This document shows, piece by piece, positions 8,003 through 15,963 of a stretch of 43,026 nucleotides of DNA (its first letter is position 1; each line of letters opens with the position of its first letter). Under the pieces are notes generated by a model, which saw nothing but the letters and a program-made list of their open reading frames with translations, searched no databases and was not told the origin of the DNA. This DNA comes from Clostridiales bacterium (GTDB taxonomy: Bacteria > Bacillota > Clostridia > Lachnospirales > Lachnospiraceae): contig DXXQ01000119.1 of NCBI GenBank assembly GCA_019416265.1, forward strand, positions 1-43,026, in the 5' to 3' direction. A program made the position numbers and the translations under genes.

Positions 8003-9148
8003 TTAATCTTCGATCACTTTTTCTGTTGCAGTATCTTCACTTTCCCAGTCTTCTCCGTCTTTCTCTGTTCCGGCTTCTTCATCCGGCACTTCATAAATAT
8101 GGATACAGTTGGGGGTGATAACCTTGTGTGGCTTGCCGTGCATGATCAGAAGATTCTTTTCATAGTCTACGGTAAAGGTGGTAATGGTATTGCTTGCGTG
8201 GTTTGCAATGGCAATGTGCTTATTATCCGGGAAAATCACAAGATCCTTCGGATAATCTCCGCTGACCGGAAGGACAAACTTGCGCTCCAGAAGTCCTGTC
8301 TCCTCATCGATCTCATACATGGAAACGGTATTCTCTCCTGCTGTTGTACAGAACAGATGCTTTCCGTCCGGAGCAAGGGCAAGGCCTGAGGCTGCATTGT
8401 GGATTTCATCCATATCTCCCTGTTTGGTCAGGGTGCTTACTGTCTGAAGACATTCAAATTCCGGACTCTTTCCGCTTCCGTCATAGCTGTACACCTTAAT
8501 CTCATTGCTCAACTCAAACAAAAGATAGGCAAATCTGCCGTCTGCACTGAAACGGATGATACGGGGACCGCTTTCTCTTTTACATCTCAGAATATCAGCC
8601 AGCTCCAGTTTATGTGTTCTTTTATTGATGCGGTAAATCTTCACCTGGTCGATTCCGTTATCCACTGCACACAGATATTTATTATCCGGCGTTGGACGTA
8701 CACAGTTTACATGGGGGCGGAAGTTACGCTCTGCCACGCTGCCCAGACCGGAGTGGAATACTCCGTCCATAAGACTTCCCAGACGTCCGTCCCTGTGGGT
8801 ATGCACCACCGTCACCTTGCCGTCGTGATATCCGGCCACATAGAGATACTTTCCGTCTACGTCTGTAGCAAGGAAACATCCTCTCATTCCATCGATGTTT
8901 ACGCTGTTGATCCTCTCAAGATCTCCCTCTGCGTCACGACGGAATACAGCCACGCCCTCGTCCTCGATGGAATAAAGATATCTTCGGTTCTTGGAAACCG
9001 CTGTGTGGGACGCATTGCTGACTTCCACACTGCTTCTCGGTGTGAGAAGACCATTCTCCACGTCTACGTCAAATACCTGGATTCCCTTGGTCTTATCGTT
9101 TGTATGGGTATAGGTTCCTACATATGCCACATATTTTTTATTTCCCAT
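8003..9148 (-). CDS. Lactonase-fold (beta-propeller) protein, 6-phosphogluconolactonase-like
   Basis: This 381-residue protein resembles the seven-bladed propeller lactonase family (YbhE/Pgl type). It has the N-terminal blade YVAYVGTYTHTNDKTKGIQVF and repeated blade motifs such as PDNKYLCAVDNG, PDGKHLFCTTAGENTVSMY and PDNKHIAIANHASNTIT. E. coli Pgl hydrolyses 6-phosphogluconolactone; activity in this clade is uncertain. The last 25 residues are acidic and low in complexity. No signal peptide is visible, so it is probably cytosolic. It lies downstream of hemL but has its own promoter. The start follows GGAGGCAAGACTT. Confidence 0.85.
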   Translation of the reverse strand: MGNKKYVAYVGTYTHTNDKTKGIQVFDVDVENGLLTPRSSVEVSNASHTAVSKNRRYLYSIEDEGVAVFRRDAEGDLERINSVNIDGMRGCFLATDVDGKYLYVAGYHDGKVTVVHTHRDGRLGSLMDGVFHSGLGSVAERNFRPHVNCVRPTPDNKYLCAVDNGIDQVKIYRINKRTHKLELADILRCKRESGPRIIRFSADGRFAYLLFELSNEIKVYSYDGSGKSPEFECLQTVSTLTKQGDMDEIHNAASGLALAPDGKHLFCTTAGENTVSMYEIDEETGLLERKFVLPVSGDYPKDLVIFPDNKHIAIANHASNTITTFTVDYEKNLLIMHGKPHKVITPNCIHIYEVPDEEAGTEKDGEDWESEDTATEKVIED

Positions 9149-9226
9149 AAGTCTTGCCTCCTACTGTCCGCTATACCGATGATCCGGAACATACTGTTAT
9201 CCCGGACAATCTCAATGATTGCAAAT

Positions 9227-9255
9227 ATTATAGCATAAATGACAGAAGAGGACAA
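9227..9255 (-). promoter_or_regulatory. Putative promoter of the lactonase-fold gene
   Basis: On the minus strand, TTGTCC (9255-9250), 17 bp and TATAAT (9232-9227) lie between hemL and this gene. No terminator was seen after hemL, so read-through from the hem operon is also possible. Confidence 0.7.
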
Positions 9256-9283
9256 GATTTCTCTCATATCTCTTATATATTTT

Positions 9284-10567
9284 TTACAAAGATTTTTCGA
9301 AATAATTCTCCACTGCCTCAAGAGTAGCGTCTATGACTTCCTCTGTGTGGGCTGCAGACAGGAACATCGCCTCAAACTGTGACGGAGCCATATGGATTCC
9401 CCGTGCCAGCATTCCCTTGAAGTATTCCGAAAAGGCAGCCGTATCGGCTGTTTTTGCCGAAGCATAGTCCACCACCTCTTCCTCTGTGAAGAACAGGCTT
9501 CCGAGGGAGGCGATATGGTTAAGGTGACAGGGAAGACCTTTGTCTCTCACGATTTTCTCCATTCCTTTGTAAAGCTTCTCCCCTTTTTTCTCAAGGTCTG
9601 TATAAATTTCCTGATGGTCATAGAGGTATTTCAGCTGGGTCAGGCCTGCTGCCATGGCAATGGGATTTCCGCTTAAGGTTCCTGCCTGGTATACCTTTCC
9701 CACCGGAGAAACCATTTCCATGATCTCTCTTCTTCCGCCATATGCGCCTACCGGCATACCTGCGCCGATAATTTTTCCATATGTTACAAGGTCAGGCTTC
9801 ACGCCGAAGTACTGGGCTGCCCCGCCGAACGCGAGACGGAAGCCCGTAATCACCTCGTCAAAGATCAGAAGCGCTCCAAACTCGTCACAGAGGCTTCTCA
9901 GCCCTTCCAGAAATCCCTTCTTGGGAGGAACCACTCCCATGTTTGCTCCTACAGCCTCCACGATAACAGCCGCTGTCTGCCCCTGAGATTTTTCCAGAAG
10001 ACTGCGTACACTTTCCAGATCATTATAGACTGCTGTCATGGTATCCTCTGTACAGCCTTTCGGCACACCTGCGCTGTCCGGCACGCCGCTTGTCATAACT
10101 CCGGAGCCTGCGCTTACCAGCATGGCGTCGCTGTGGCCGTGGTAGCATCCTGCAAACTTGATGATCTTATTTTTCCCCGTAAATCCTCTTGCTGCACGGA
10201 CAGCACTCATAACCGCCTCTGTACCGGAATTTACCATACGGATCATTTCAATATGAGGAATCCTCTCGCAGATGAATTCTGCCATTTCCACCTCAACAGC
10301 CGTGGCACAGCCAAAACTTAAGCCCTTTTCGCTGGCTTTGATCACGCTTTCACGGATTGCAGGGAAATTGTGTCCCAGGATCATCGGTCCCCAGGAATCA
10401 ATATAATCAATGTATTTATTTCCATCTACATCATAGATATAGCAGCCGTCTGCGCGGTCGATAAAACGGGGCGCGATGCCGATGGCGCCGTAAGCGCGGA
10501 CAGGGCTGTTCACTCCTCCCGGAATTCTTTTTACTGCTCTCTCAAATAAGTTTTCTGATAAAGACAT
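9284..10567 (-). CDS. hemL: Glutamate-1-semialdehyde 2,1-aminomutase
   Basis: This 427-residue protein is full length. It is a class III aminotransferase-fold PLP enzyme that turns glutamate-1-semialdehyde into 5-aminolevulinate, the step after HemA. The PLP lysine is K265 in VTYGKIIGAGMPVGAYGG; LLIFDEVITGFR carries the pyridine-binding aspartate; NSGTEAVMSAVRAARG is the phosphate region. It is the last gene of the hem operon. Its ATG overlaps the hemB stop by one base (TGATG), which implies translational coupling. Confidence 0.97.
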   Translation of the reverse strand: MSLSENLFERAVKRIPGGVNSPVRAYGAIGIAPRFIDRADGCYIYDVDGNKYIDYIDSWGPMILGHNFPAIRESVIKASEKGLSFGCATAVEVEMAEFICERIPHIEMIRMVNSGTEAVMSAVRAARGFTGKNKIIKFAGCYHGHSDAMLVSAGSGVMTSGVPDSAGVPKGCTEDTMTAVYNDLESVRSLLEKSQGQTAAVIVEAVGANMGVVPPKKGFLEGLRSLCDEFGALLIFDEVITGFRLAFGGAAQYFGVKPDLVTYGKIIGAGMPVGAYGGRREIMEMVSPVGKVYQAGTLSGNPIAMAAGLTQLKYLYDHQEIYTDLEKKGEKLYKGMEKIVRDKGLPCHLNHIASLGSLFFTEEEVVDYASAKTADTAAFSEYFKGMLARGIHMAPSQFEAMFLSAAHTEEVIDATLEAVENYFEKSL

Positions 10568-11550
10568 CAGCCGATTCTCCCTTCATCCATAAATCCTGCC
10601 AGTTCTTTTGCAAAGTATGTCAGATAAATCTGTGCCCCGGCGCGGTAGGTTCCCACTGCCATCTCACAGATAATTCTCTCCTCATCGATCCAGCCCATTT
10701 TTGCTGCTGCCTTGACCATGGCATACTCGCCGCTGACGCTGTAGGCGGCAACCGGAACATTGGTCGCCTTAGATACCTCAGACACGATATCAAGATAGGA
10801 AAGAGCCGGTTTGACCATAATAATGTCTGCGCCTTCCTCAATATCGGTAAGTGCTTCCTTCATTCCTTCCCGTCTGTTGTGGAAGTCCATCTGATAACTC
10901 TTTCTGTCTCCGAAAGCCGGTGCAGAGCCTGCCGCATCACGGAACGGGCCGTAAAAAGCAGAAGCATATTTCACTGCATAGGACATGATCGGTGTTTCCT
11001 TGTACCCCTTTGCATCCAGTGTTTCACGAATGGCACGGACACGGCCGTCCATCATATCCGAAGGCGCAACCATATCCGCTCCCGCCTGTACATGGGAGAG
11101 AGCTGTTTTTGCCAGAAGCTCCAAAGTGGCGTCATTTTCTACCTCATGTCCGCAGAGCACTCCGCAGTGGCCATGGGATGTATATTCACACATACAGACA
11201 TCTGTGATGTAATACAGCTCCGGAAACTGCTTCTTCGCCTCCTCCAGGGTCCTCTGTACGATTCCGTCAGATGCATAGGCTCCGCTTCCCACCTCGTCCT
11301 TGTGATCCGGAATCCCGAAAAGCATAACGCTGCTTACGCCTGCCTTTGTAAGACGCTCCAGCTCATAGGGAAGTCTGTCTACACTGTAACGGAACTGTCC
11401 TTCCATAGAAGGAATCTCCTCCTCAATACCTGTTCCCTCCTTCACAAACAGAGGATAGATCAGAGAGGATTTATCCATTCTTGTCTCTCTTACCATCTTT
11501 CTTAAAGTTTCGCTGCCTCTTAATCTTCTTGGTCTTTGAATTAAATCCAT
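10567..11550 (-). CDS. hemB: Porphobilinogen synthase (5-aminolevulinate dehydratase)
   Basis: This 327-residue protein condenses two 5-aminolevulinate molecules to porphobilinogen. The two active-site lysines are K194 (MSYAVKYASAFYGPF) and K247 (IIMVKPALSYLD). The metal site has the cysteine-rich form DVCMCEYTSHGHCG (C119, C121, C129), which indicates a zinc-dependent enzyme. It lies 13 bp after the cobA/hemD fusion, with an AAAGGAGAG ribosome binding site, and overlaps hemL by one base. Confidence 0.97.
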   Translation of the reverse strand: MDLIQRPRRLRGSETLRKMVRETRMDKSSLIYPLFVKEGTGIEEEIPSMEGQFRYSVDRLPYELERLTKAGVSSVMLFGIPDHKDEVGSGAYASDGIVQRTLEEAKKQFPELYYITDVCMCEYTSHGHCGVLCGHEVENDATLELLAKTALSHVQAGADMVAPSDMMDGRVRAIRETLDAKGYKETPIMSYAVKYASAFYGPFRDAAGSAPAFGDRKSYQMDFHNRREGMKEALTDIEEGADIIMVKPALSYLDIVSEVSKATNVPVAAYSVSGEYAMVKAAAKMGWIDEERIICEMAVGTYRAGAQIYLTYFAKELAGFMDEGRIG

Positions 11551-11563
11551 GTTTTTCTCTCCT

Positions 11564-13075
11564 TTAATCCGCCTGACTGTCTTTCATCTTTATAACAAGG
11601 GCAATCAAACTTTCTATTGTGGCTTTTTCCGCCATACAGGTTTTCATGCCGTATGCGTCTGCAGCCTCCTTCGTCTGCTTTCCGATACATGCGGCCCGCA
11701 CCTTTGTAAAATCAATTCCTTTACAGCCTTCCGCAAAGCCTTTCACTGTGGAAGCGCTGGTAAATACTACGCAGTCAATCTGGCCTGCCTCGAATTCTTT
11801 CTTTTCATTTATCAGCCGGCTCTTTTCGTAAACAGTGCGGTATGTGGGAACATCGTCTACAAGGGCTCCCTTCTTTTCAAGAGCTGCCACCAGATTTCGG
11901 TTTCCGGCCTCTGCCCTTGGAATCAGGATTTTTTCTCCTCCTTCCAGCTTTGCGGAAAGCTCCTCTCCAAGGGTATCTCCGTCATAAACAGAAGGAATGA
12001 AATCTGCAAAAAGGCCTCTTTCCCTTAATTTCTTCTTTGTTCCTTCTCCGATCGCTGCCAGCTTTACCTTTCCCAGAGCACGAATATCCTTTTCTGCTCT
12101 CCCAAGCTCTTCAAAAAAGACTTCCACTCCTGTGGGGCTTGTAAAGATAAGCCACTGATAATCTCCCAAACGGTCAAAGGCTTCGTAAAGAGCCCCTTTC
12201 TCCTCCACAGGAACCGTACAGATGGAAGGCAATTCCAGTACCTCCGCTCCTTTTTCCCTTAATAGAGCCGCTGTTTTGGAGCTGTGCTGCCTTGGTCTTG
12301 TGACGAGAACCTTCCACCCGGAAAGGGGGAGCTTCTCATGCCAGCCGAATCTGTCCGCCAGCTCACATACCCTGCCCACAACAATGATGGCAGGCGTTTC
12401 AATTCCCTGCCTCTGTGTTTCTTCCTTGAGAGTTGAAACAGTTGCCGTTACTCTCTTCTGTCCGGCAGTGGTTCCCTTCTGAAGCACAGCCGCCGGCATA
12501 TCTTTATCCATTCCCGCATCCAGAAGTCCCTGGCAGATATCCCCCAGGGATGCGATCCCCATGAGAAAAACAAGGGTTCCCTTTGTTCGCACCAGGGCTT
12601 CGAAATCTATGTCATACTTCTGTCCTGCCCGCTTATGTCCCGTGATAATATGAAGAGAAGAACAGAAGTCACGGTGTGTCACCGGAATTCCGTTATAAGC
12701 AGGAACAGCGATCGGAGATGTGATTCCCGGAACGATCTCATAGGGAATCCCGTTTTCCGCCAGAAGCTCCAGCTCCTCTCCTCCTCTTCCGAAAAGGAAG
12801 GGGTCTCCCCCTTTTAATCTTACAACCCGGCATCCTTTTTTCGCCTCTGCCAGGAGAACTTTATTGATCTCCTCCTGTACCATGGTGTGATGACTTGCCC
12901 TTTTTCCCACATTGATGAGACGGGCTGTCTCCGGAATTTTTGCCAGAACTCCCTGACCTACCAGACTGTCATAAACTACCACCTCTGCTTTTTGGAGAAT
13001 CTCCATTCCCTTCAATGTAAAAAGTCCGATGTCTCCCGGACCTGCACCTACCAGCCAAACTTTTCCAACTGCCAT
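11564..13075 (-). CDS. cobA-hemD: Uroporphyrinogen-III C-methyltransferase / uroporphyrinogen-III synthase fusion
   Basis: This 503-residue two-domain protein has an N-terminal part (about 1-243) that is a SUMT tetrapyrrole methylase: VWLVGAGPGDIGLFTLKG, then LKGGDPFLFGRGGEE for SAM binding, and VVYDSLV. The C-terminal part (about 250-503), starting GWKVLVTRPRQHSSKT, is HemD, which cyclises hydroxymethylbilane to uroporphyrinogen III. The protein therefore makes uroporphyrinogen III and methylates it at C2 and C7 to precorrin-2, channelling flux to siroheme and cobalamin rather than heme. This fusion is known in clostridia. The ATG overlaps the hemC stop by one base. Confidence 0.95.
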   Translation of the reverse strand: MAVGKVWLVGAGPGDIGLFTLKGMEILQKAEVVVYDSLVGQGVLAKIPETARLINVGKRASHHTMVQEEINKVLLAEAKKGCRVVRLKGGDPFLFGRGGEELELLAENGIPYEIVPGITSPIAVPAYNGIPVTHRDFCSSLHIITGHKRAGQKYDIDFEALVRTKGTLVFLMGIASLGDICQGLLDAGMDKDMPAAVLQKGTTAGQKRVTATVSTLKEETQRQGIETPAIIVVGRVCELADRFGWHEKLPLSGWKVLVTRPRQHSSKTAALLREKGAEVLELPSICTVPVEEKGALYEAFDRLGDYQWLIFTSPTGVEVFFEELGRAEKDIRALGKVKLAAIGEGTKKKLRERGLFADFIPSVYDGDTLGEELSAKLEGGEKILIPRAEAGNRNLVAALEKKGALVDDVPTYRTVYEKSRLINEKKEFEAGQIDCVVFTSASTVKGFAEGCKGIDFTKVRAACIGKQTKEAADAYGMKTCMAEKATIESLIALVIKMKDSQAD

Positions 13076-13968
13076 TATCTGTCACCGCCTTTACAGGATT
13101 CCTTCAATTCTTTCGCAAGGGCGATTCCAAGAGCCTCCCCGTCTTTTGCAAGACCGCGGATCTCTCCCTTTCGCCAGGCTGCATCTTCTTCGTTATAATA
13201 AAGCCCTCTGATGCGAATATACTCTCCCTCTGTCTCTGCATAGGCAGCCACAGGAGATGAGCAGCCTCCGTTCAGGAAGCGCACATATGCGCGTTCTGCA
13301 CTGCCGCAGATCCAGGCAGTTTCATCACAGTATCCGTCCAGGCAGCTGTAGTCCAGCCCCTTACGTCCCTGTACTGCAAGGATTCCCTGACCTGCTGCCG
13401 GAATCATTTCATCCGGTGTAAAATACCGGCAGATCCTCTCCTCCAGCCCCAGGCGCTTCAAACCTGCCGCAGCAAGGATCAGACCGGCGTATTCCCCTTC
13501 ATCCAGCTTGCGAAGTCTTGTCTGGAGATTTCCGCGGATACTTTTTACCTCCATGTCCGGATACAGTTCTTTTAGCTGGAGAGTTCTCCTTAAGCTGGAA
13601 CAGCCCAGAGGTTTCCTTTTATCAAGCTCTGCCGCGCCCTTGGGCAAAACAAGAACGTCTCTTGCATCTTCTCTTTTGGAAAAAGCAAGAAGAGGAAGCT
13701 CCTTCGGAACCTCCATGGGCATATCCTTTAAACTATGTACGGAAATATGGCTTCTTCCCTCCAGAAGCGCACGGTCAAGCTCCTTTACAAAAAGACCTTT
13801 TCCTCCTACCTTATCCAGTGTACGGTCAAGGATCAGATCTCCTGTGGTTTTCATAGTAAGGATTTCCACATCCATCTCCGGATTCTTCTCTGTAAGCCAG
13901 CTTTTCACCATCTCGCTCTGCAGTACGGCAAGGGCGCTGTCTCTGCTGCCTATTATAAGCTTATCCAT
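13075..13968 (-). CDS. hemC: Hydroxymethylbilane synthase (porphobilinogen deaminase)
   Basis: This 297-residue protein joins four porphobilinogen units into hydroxymethylbilane. It has GSRDSALAVLQSE, SLKDMPMEVP, the arginine-rich GCSSLRRTLQLKELYP and RGNLQTRL, and the dipyrromethane-cofactor cysteine C236 in FLNGGCSSPVAAY. I place the start at 13968 (MDKLIIGSRDS), the second of two adjacent ATGs, six bases after AGGAGG. A longer frame reaching 14043 would add a basic tail inside sirC and is unlikely. It overlaps sirC by 8 bp and cobA/hemD by 1 bp. Confidence 0.95.
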   Translation of the reverse strand: MDKLIIGSRDSALAVLQSEMVKSWLTEKNPEMDVEILTMKTTGDLILDRTLDKVGGKGLFVKELDRALLEGRSHISVHSLKDMPMEVPKELPLLAFSKREDARDVLVLPKGAAELDKRKPLGCSSLRRTLQLKELYPDMEVKSIRGNLQTRLRKLDEGEYAGLILAAAGLKRLGLEERICRYFTPDEMIPAAGQGILAVQGRKGLDYSCLDGYCDETAWICGSAERAYVRFLNGGCSSPVAAYAETEGEYIRIRGLYYNEEDAAWRKGEIRGLAKDGEALGIALAKELKESCKGGDR

Positions 13969-14443
13969 CATTCTCCTCCTTCTGGATTCTTTCCAGAACA
14001 CTCTGAATTTCTTCCCGGACTCTTTTCGCCTTCTTATGGTCAAGACCGTTGGCTGTGATACCTACCACAAGCTCATCCTCCATAACGATTCCCGGAAAAT
14101 AAAAATCGCATTTCTCTCTGTCACTGGCAACATTTACATAGATTCCCTCATTTTTGCAGATTCTGTAAATATCGTCGTTTAATTTTCTGTCGTTTGTTGC
14201 AGCGATCACCATATAAGCTGCGGAAAAATCGCTTCTCTTCACCGGCCGCACCTTCAAATCGATAAGCCCGGCCTTTCCAAGCTCCGTAACCTCCGGCGAC
14301 GCCTGAGCCGCAACAACGGAGATATTTCTGGTAAAGGAAAGCAGGGTTTTGATCCGTCTCGCAGCAATCGCTCCCCCTCCCACAACCACGATATTCTTAT
14401 CCGACAGATCCACAAACATCGGAAAATAATTTTTAATCTTCAT
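13961..14443 (-). CDS. sirC: Precorrin-2 dehydrogenase (siroheme synthase N-terminal domain type)
   Basis: This 160-residue protein matches the NAD-binding CysG N-terminal/SirC domain. It has KNIVVVGGGAIAARRIKTLL (Rossmann glycines), MVIAATNDRKLND and IYVNVASDREKCDFYFPG. It oxidises precorrin-2 to sirohydrochlorin with NAD+. No ferrochelatase or C-terminal dimerisation extension is obvious. The start at 14443 (MKIKNYFPMFVDL) follows GGAGAAATTAT and overlaps the end of hemA by 11 bp; the frame extends upstream only into hemA. In this context it supplies sirohydrochlorin for cobalt insertion. Confidence 0.92.
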   Translation of the reverse strand: MKIKNYFPMFVDLSDKNIVVVGGGAIAARRIKTLLSFTRNISVVAAQASPEVTELGKAGLIDLKVRPVKRSDFSAAYMVIAATNDRKLNDDIYRICKNEGIYVNVASDREKCDFYFPGIVMEDELVVGITANGLDHKKAKRVREEIQSVLERIQKEENDG

Positions 14444-15662
14444 ATAATTTCTCCAGTCCTGCAACACACTCCAGGAAAGCCTCCTGATTCAGGCTGTCAC
14501 GAAGGCCGAAAATCAGCTTGTTGACCACCTTTCCTGCAGCCGTGTCCACTGCCTTCAAAAGGTGCGCCCTGTCATCCTCCTCCATGGGTGTGTTCTTCAG
14601 TATTTTCATAATACGAAGGTTCAGATCCTGAACTGCCTCTTCTCTGATCTCCTGGATCCTCGGAATCACATCTCTTCCGTCCAGCCACTGGTAGAACTCT
14701 TCCATCTGCGCCTGTACAATGGCTGCGGCAGCCTCCAGATGCTCCTGCAGCTCTGCAGGGGTTTCGTCTGTGTGGAAGCTGTCCATATCATAGAGGGTGA
14801 TTCCCTCCATTTTTCCTATCTCAGGCTCAATGTCTCTAGGTACTGCCAGATCAATCAGAATCTGTGTCTTGTGGAGCTCCACTTCCTCAAAGAGCTCTTC
14901 CCGCAAAGTAAAGTTCGGGCTTGCCGTGGCGCTTACCACAAGATCGCATTTCGGCAGATACTCCATCCTTTCCCCGTAATTGATTCTCTTGCATCCAAAA
15001 GGAATGTTTACCATTCCGCTTCTGTACTGGCGGATGGTCACTGTGACATCGGCTCCTGCTTCTCTCAGGACCTGAGCCGCCACCTTCCCCATCTCGCCGT
15101 TTCCGATCACCATGCACACCTTGCCGCGAAGGGAATATCCCTGAGAGGCCAGAAATTTCACCGCCTGATGGATCACTGAGGGATTTCCGTGGGAAAAAGG
15201 CACTTCCGTTTTGATTTTTTTCCCGGCAGTCACTGCCATACGGAACAGAACCTCCAGAACGCCGTCTGTGGCAAAATTTTCCCTTGCAAGATTCAGGGCA
15301 TCCTTCACCTGGGTAAGAATCTGGTCCTCTCCCATGATCTGGGATTTCAGACCTGCCGTGAGATAAAAAAGATGCTCTGCCGCCTCTTTTTCTTTCCTCT
15401 CCACAAAATATTTATAATAGGAATCATCCCTGACTCCTTTTACCTCACACAGGCAGTCATACAGGGATATCCCGCTGTCCTCCTCCATACTCGCCCAGAC
15501 CTCCAGACGGTTGCAGGTAGACAGGATGATGCACCCGTGAATTCCCTTTTTCTCTTTTATTTTTTCCATAGCTTCGCCTACATTTTTGCGGGTAAATGCA
15601 AAAACAGCCCGGATATCCACAGGCGCGGCCGTATGGTCAATTCCAATCATGGAAATGCTCAT
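14433..15662 (-). CDS. hemA: Glutamyl-tRNA reductase
   Basis: This 409-residue protein reduces glutamyl-tRNA(Glu) to glutamate-1-semialdehyde with NADPH, the first committed tetrapyrrole step. The catalytic cysteine is C50 in LSTCNRLEVWAS. Also visible are MGEDQILTQVKDA, the NADPH site VCMVIGNGEMGKVAAQVL, and a C-terminal dimerisation helix (MEEFYQWLDGRDVIP). The start at 15662 is supported by AAGGAG seven bases upstream; an upstream ATG at 15686 lacks a site. It leads the six-gene hem operon and is divergent from the MocR-type gene. Confidence 0.96.
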   Translation of the reverse strand: MSISMIGIDHTAAPVDIRAVFAFTRKNVGEAMEKIKEKKGIHGCIILSTCNRLEVWASMEEDSGISLYDCLCEVKGVRDDSYYKYFVERKEKEAAEHLFYLTAGLKSQIMGEDQILTQVKDALNLARENFATDGVLEVLFRMAVTAGKKIKTEVPFSHGNPSVIHQAVKFLASQGYSLRGKVCMVIGNGEMGKVAAQVLREAGADVTVTIRQYRSGMVNIPFGCKRINYGERMEYLPKCDLVVSATASPNFTLREELFEEVELHKTQILIDLAVPRDIEPEIGKMEGITLYDMDSFHTDETPAELQEHLEAAAAIVQAQMEEFYQWLDGRDVIPRIQEIREEAVQDLNLRIMKILKNTPMEEDDRAHLLKAVDTAAGKVVNKLIFGLRDSLNQEAFLECVAGLEKLYED

Positions 15663-15716
15663 TGCTTTTCTCCTTCGTGAATTCATTTTTGCATGATATC
15701 GTCTCTATTTGAAAGG

Positions 15717-15746
15717 GCTTCGGCTTTTCCCCGGCTTTGCCGAAGC
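15717..15746 (-). promoter_or_regulatory. Stem-loop in the hemA 5' leader
   Basis: The perfect 8-bp stem GCTTCGGC/GCCGAAGC has a 14-base loop and lies about 12 bases downstream of the predicted hemA transcription start. An alternative shorter hairpin, CGGC-AAA-GCCG, uses the same 5' arm on the transcript. No U-run follows on the hemA transcript. The opposite strand does have a T-rich tail and would read as a terminator. Confidence 0.6.
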
Positions 15747-15765
15747 TTCTTTTCTTTACAGAAAT

Positions 15766-15794
15766 ATCATAAACATTTCTCATATTAATGTCAA
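15766..15794 (-). promoter_or_regulatory. Putative hem operon promoter
   Basis: On the minus strand, a perfect TTGACA (15794-15789), 17 bp and TATGAT (15771-15766) form a near-consensus promoter about 100 bp before hemA. Confidence 0.75.
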
Positions 15795-15820
15795 TCGTAA
15801 CTATATGGATAAAGACAGAG

Positions 15821-15838
15821 TGAACAGTAACTGAACAG
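15821..15838. repeat. Tandem TGAACAG repeats, candidate regulator site
   Basis: TGAACAG occurs at 15821-15827 and 15832-15838, an 11-bp period, i.e. one helical turn. The pair lies 27 bp upstream of the hemA -35 element, in the 301-bp hemA-MocR gap. Known MocR-family regulators often bind direct repeats, so this is a candidate site for the adjacent regulator. Confidence 0.5.
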
Positions 15839-15902
15839 TTGCCTGACCGGCCACCGTCGTCTCAGCAGGAGAAGCGCTCCCTTGACGGCGCGCTGTCCTT
15901 TA

Positions 15903-15931
15903 TTGTACAATTAATCTGTACTTTATATTTT
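15903..15931 (+). promoter_or_regulatory. Putative promoter of the MocR-type gene
   Basis: TTGTAC (15903-15908), 17 bp and TATTTT (15926-15931) lie 32 bp before the start. TGTAC repeats at 15904 and 15917 overlap it. Confidence 0.5.
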
Positions 15932-15963
15932 ATTTATTTCAAATCAATTTTAAGAGGTCAGTT

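Noticed and set aside
8399..9238. Plus-strand open frame of 279 codons opposite the lactonase-fold gene
   Set aside because: It is antisense to a gene with clear propeller motifs and covers that gene's promoter.
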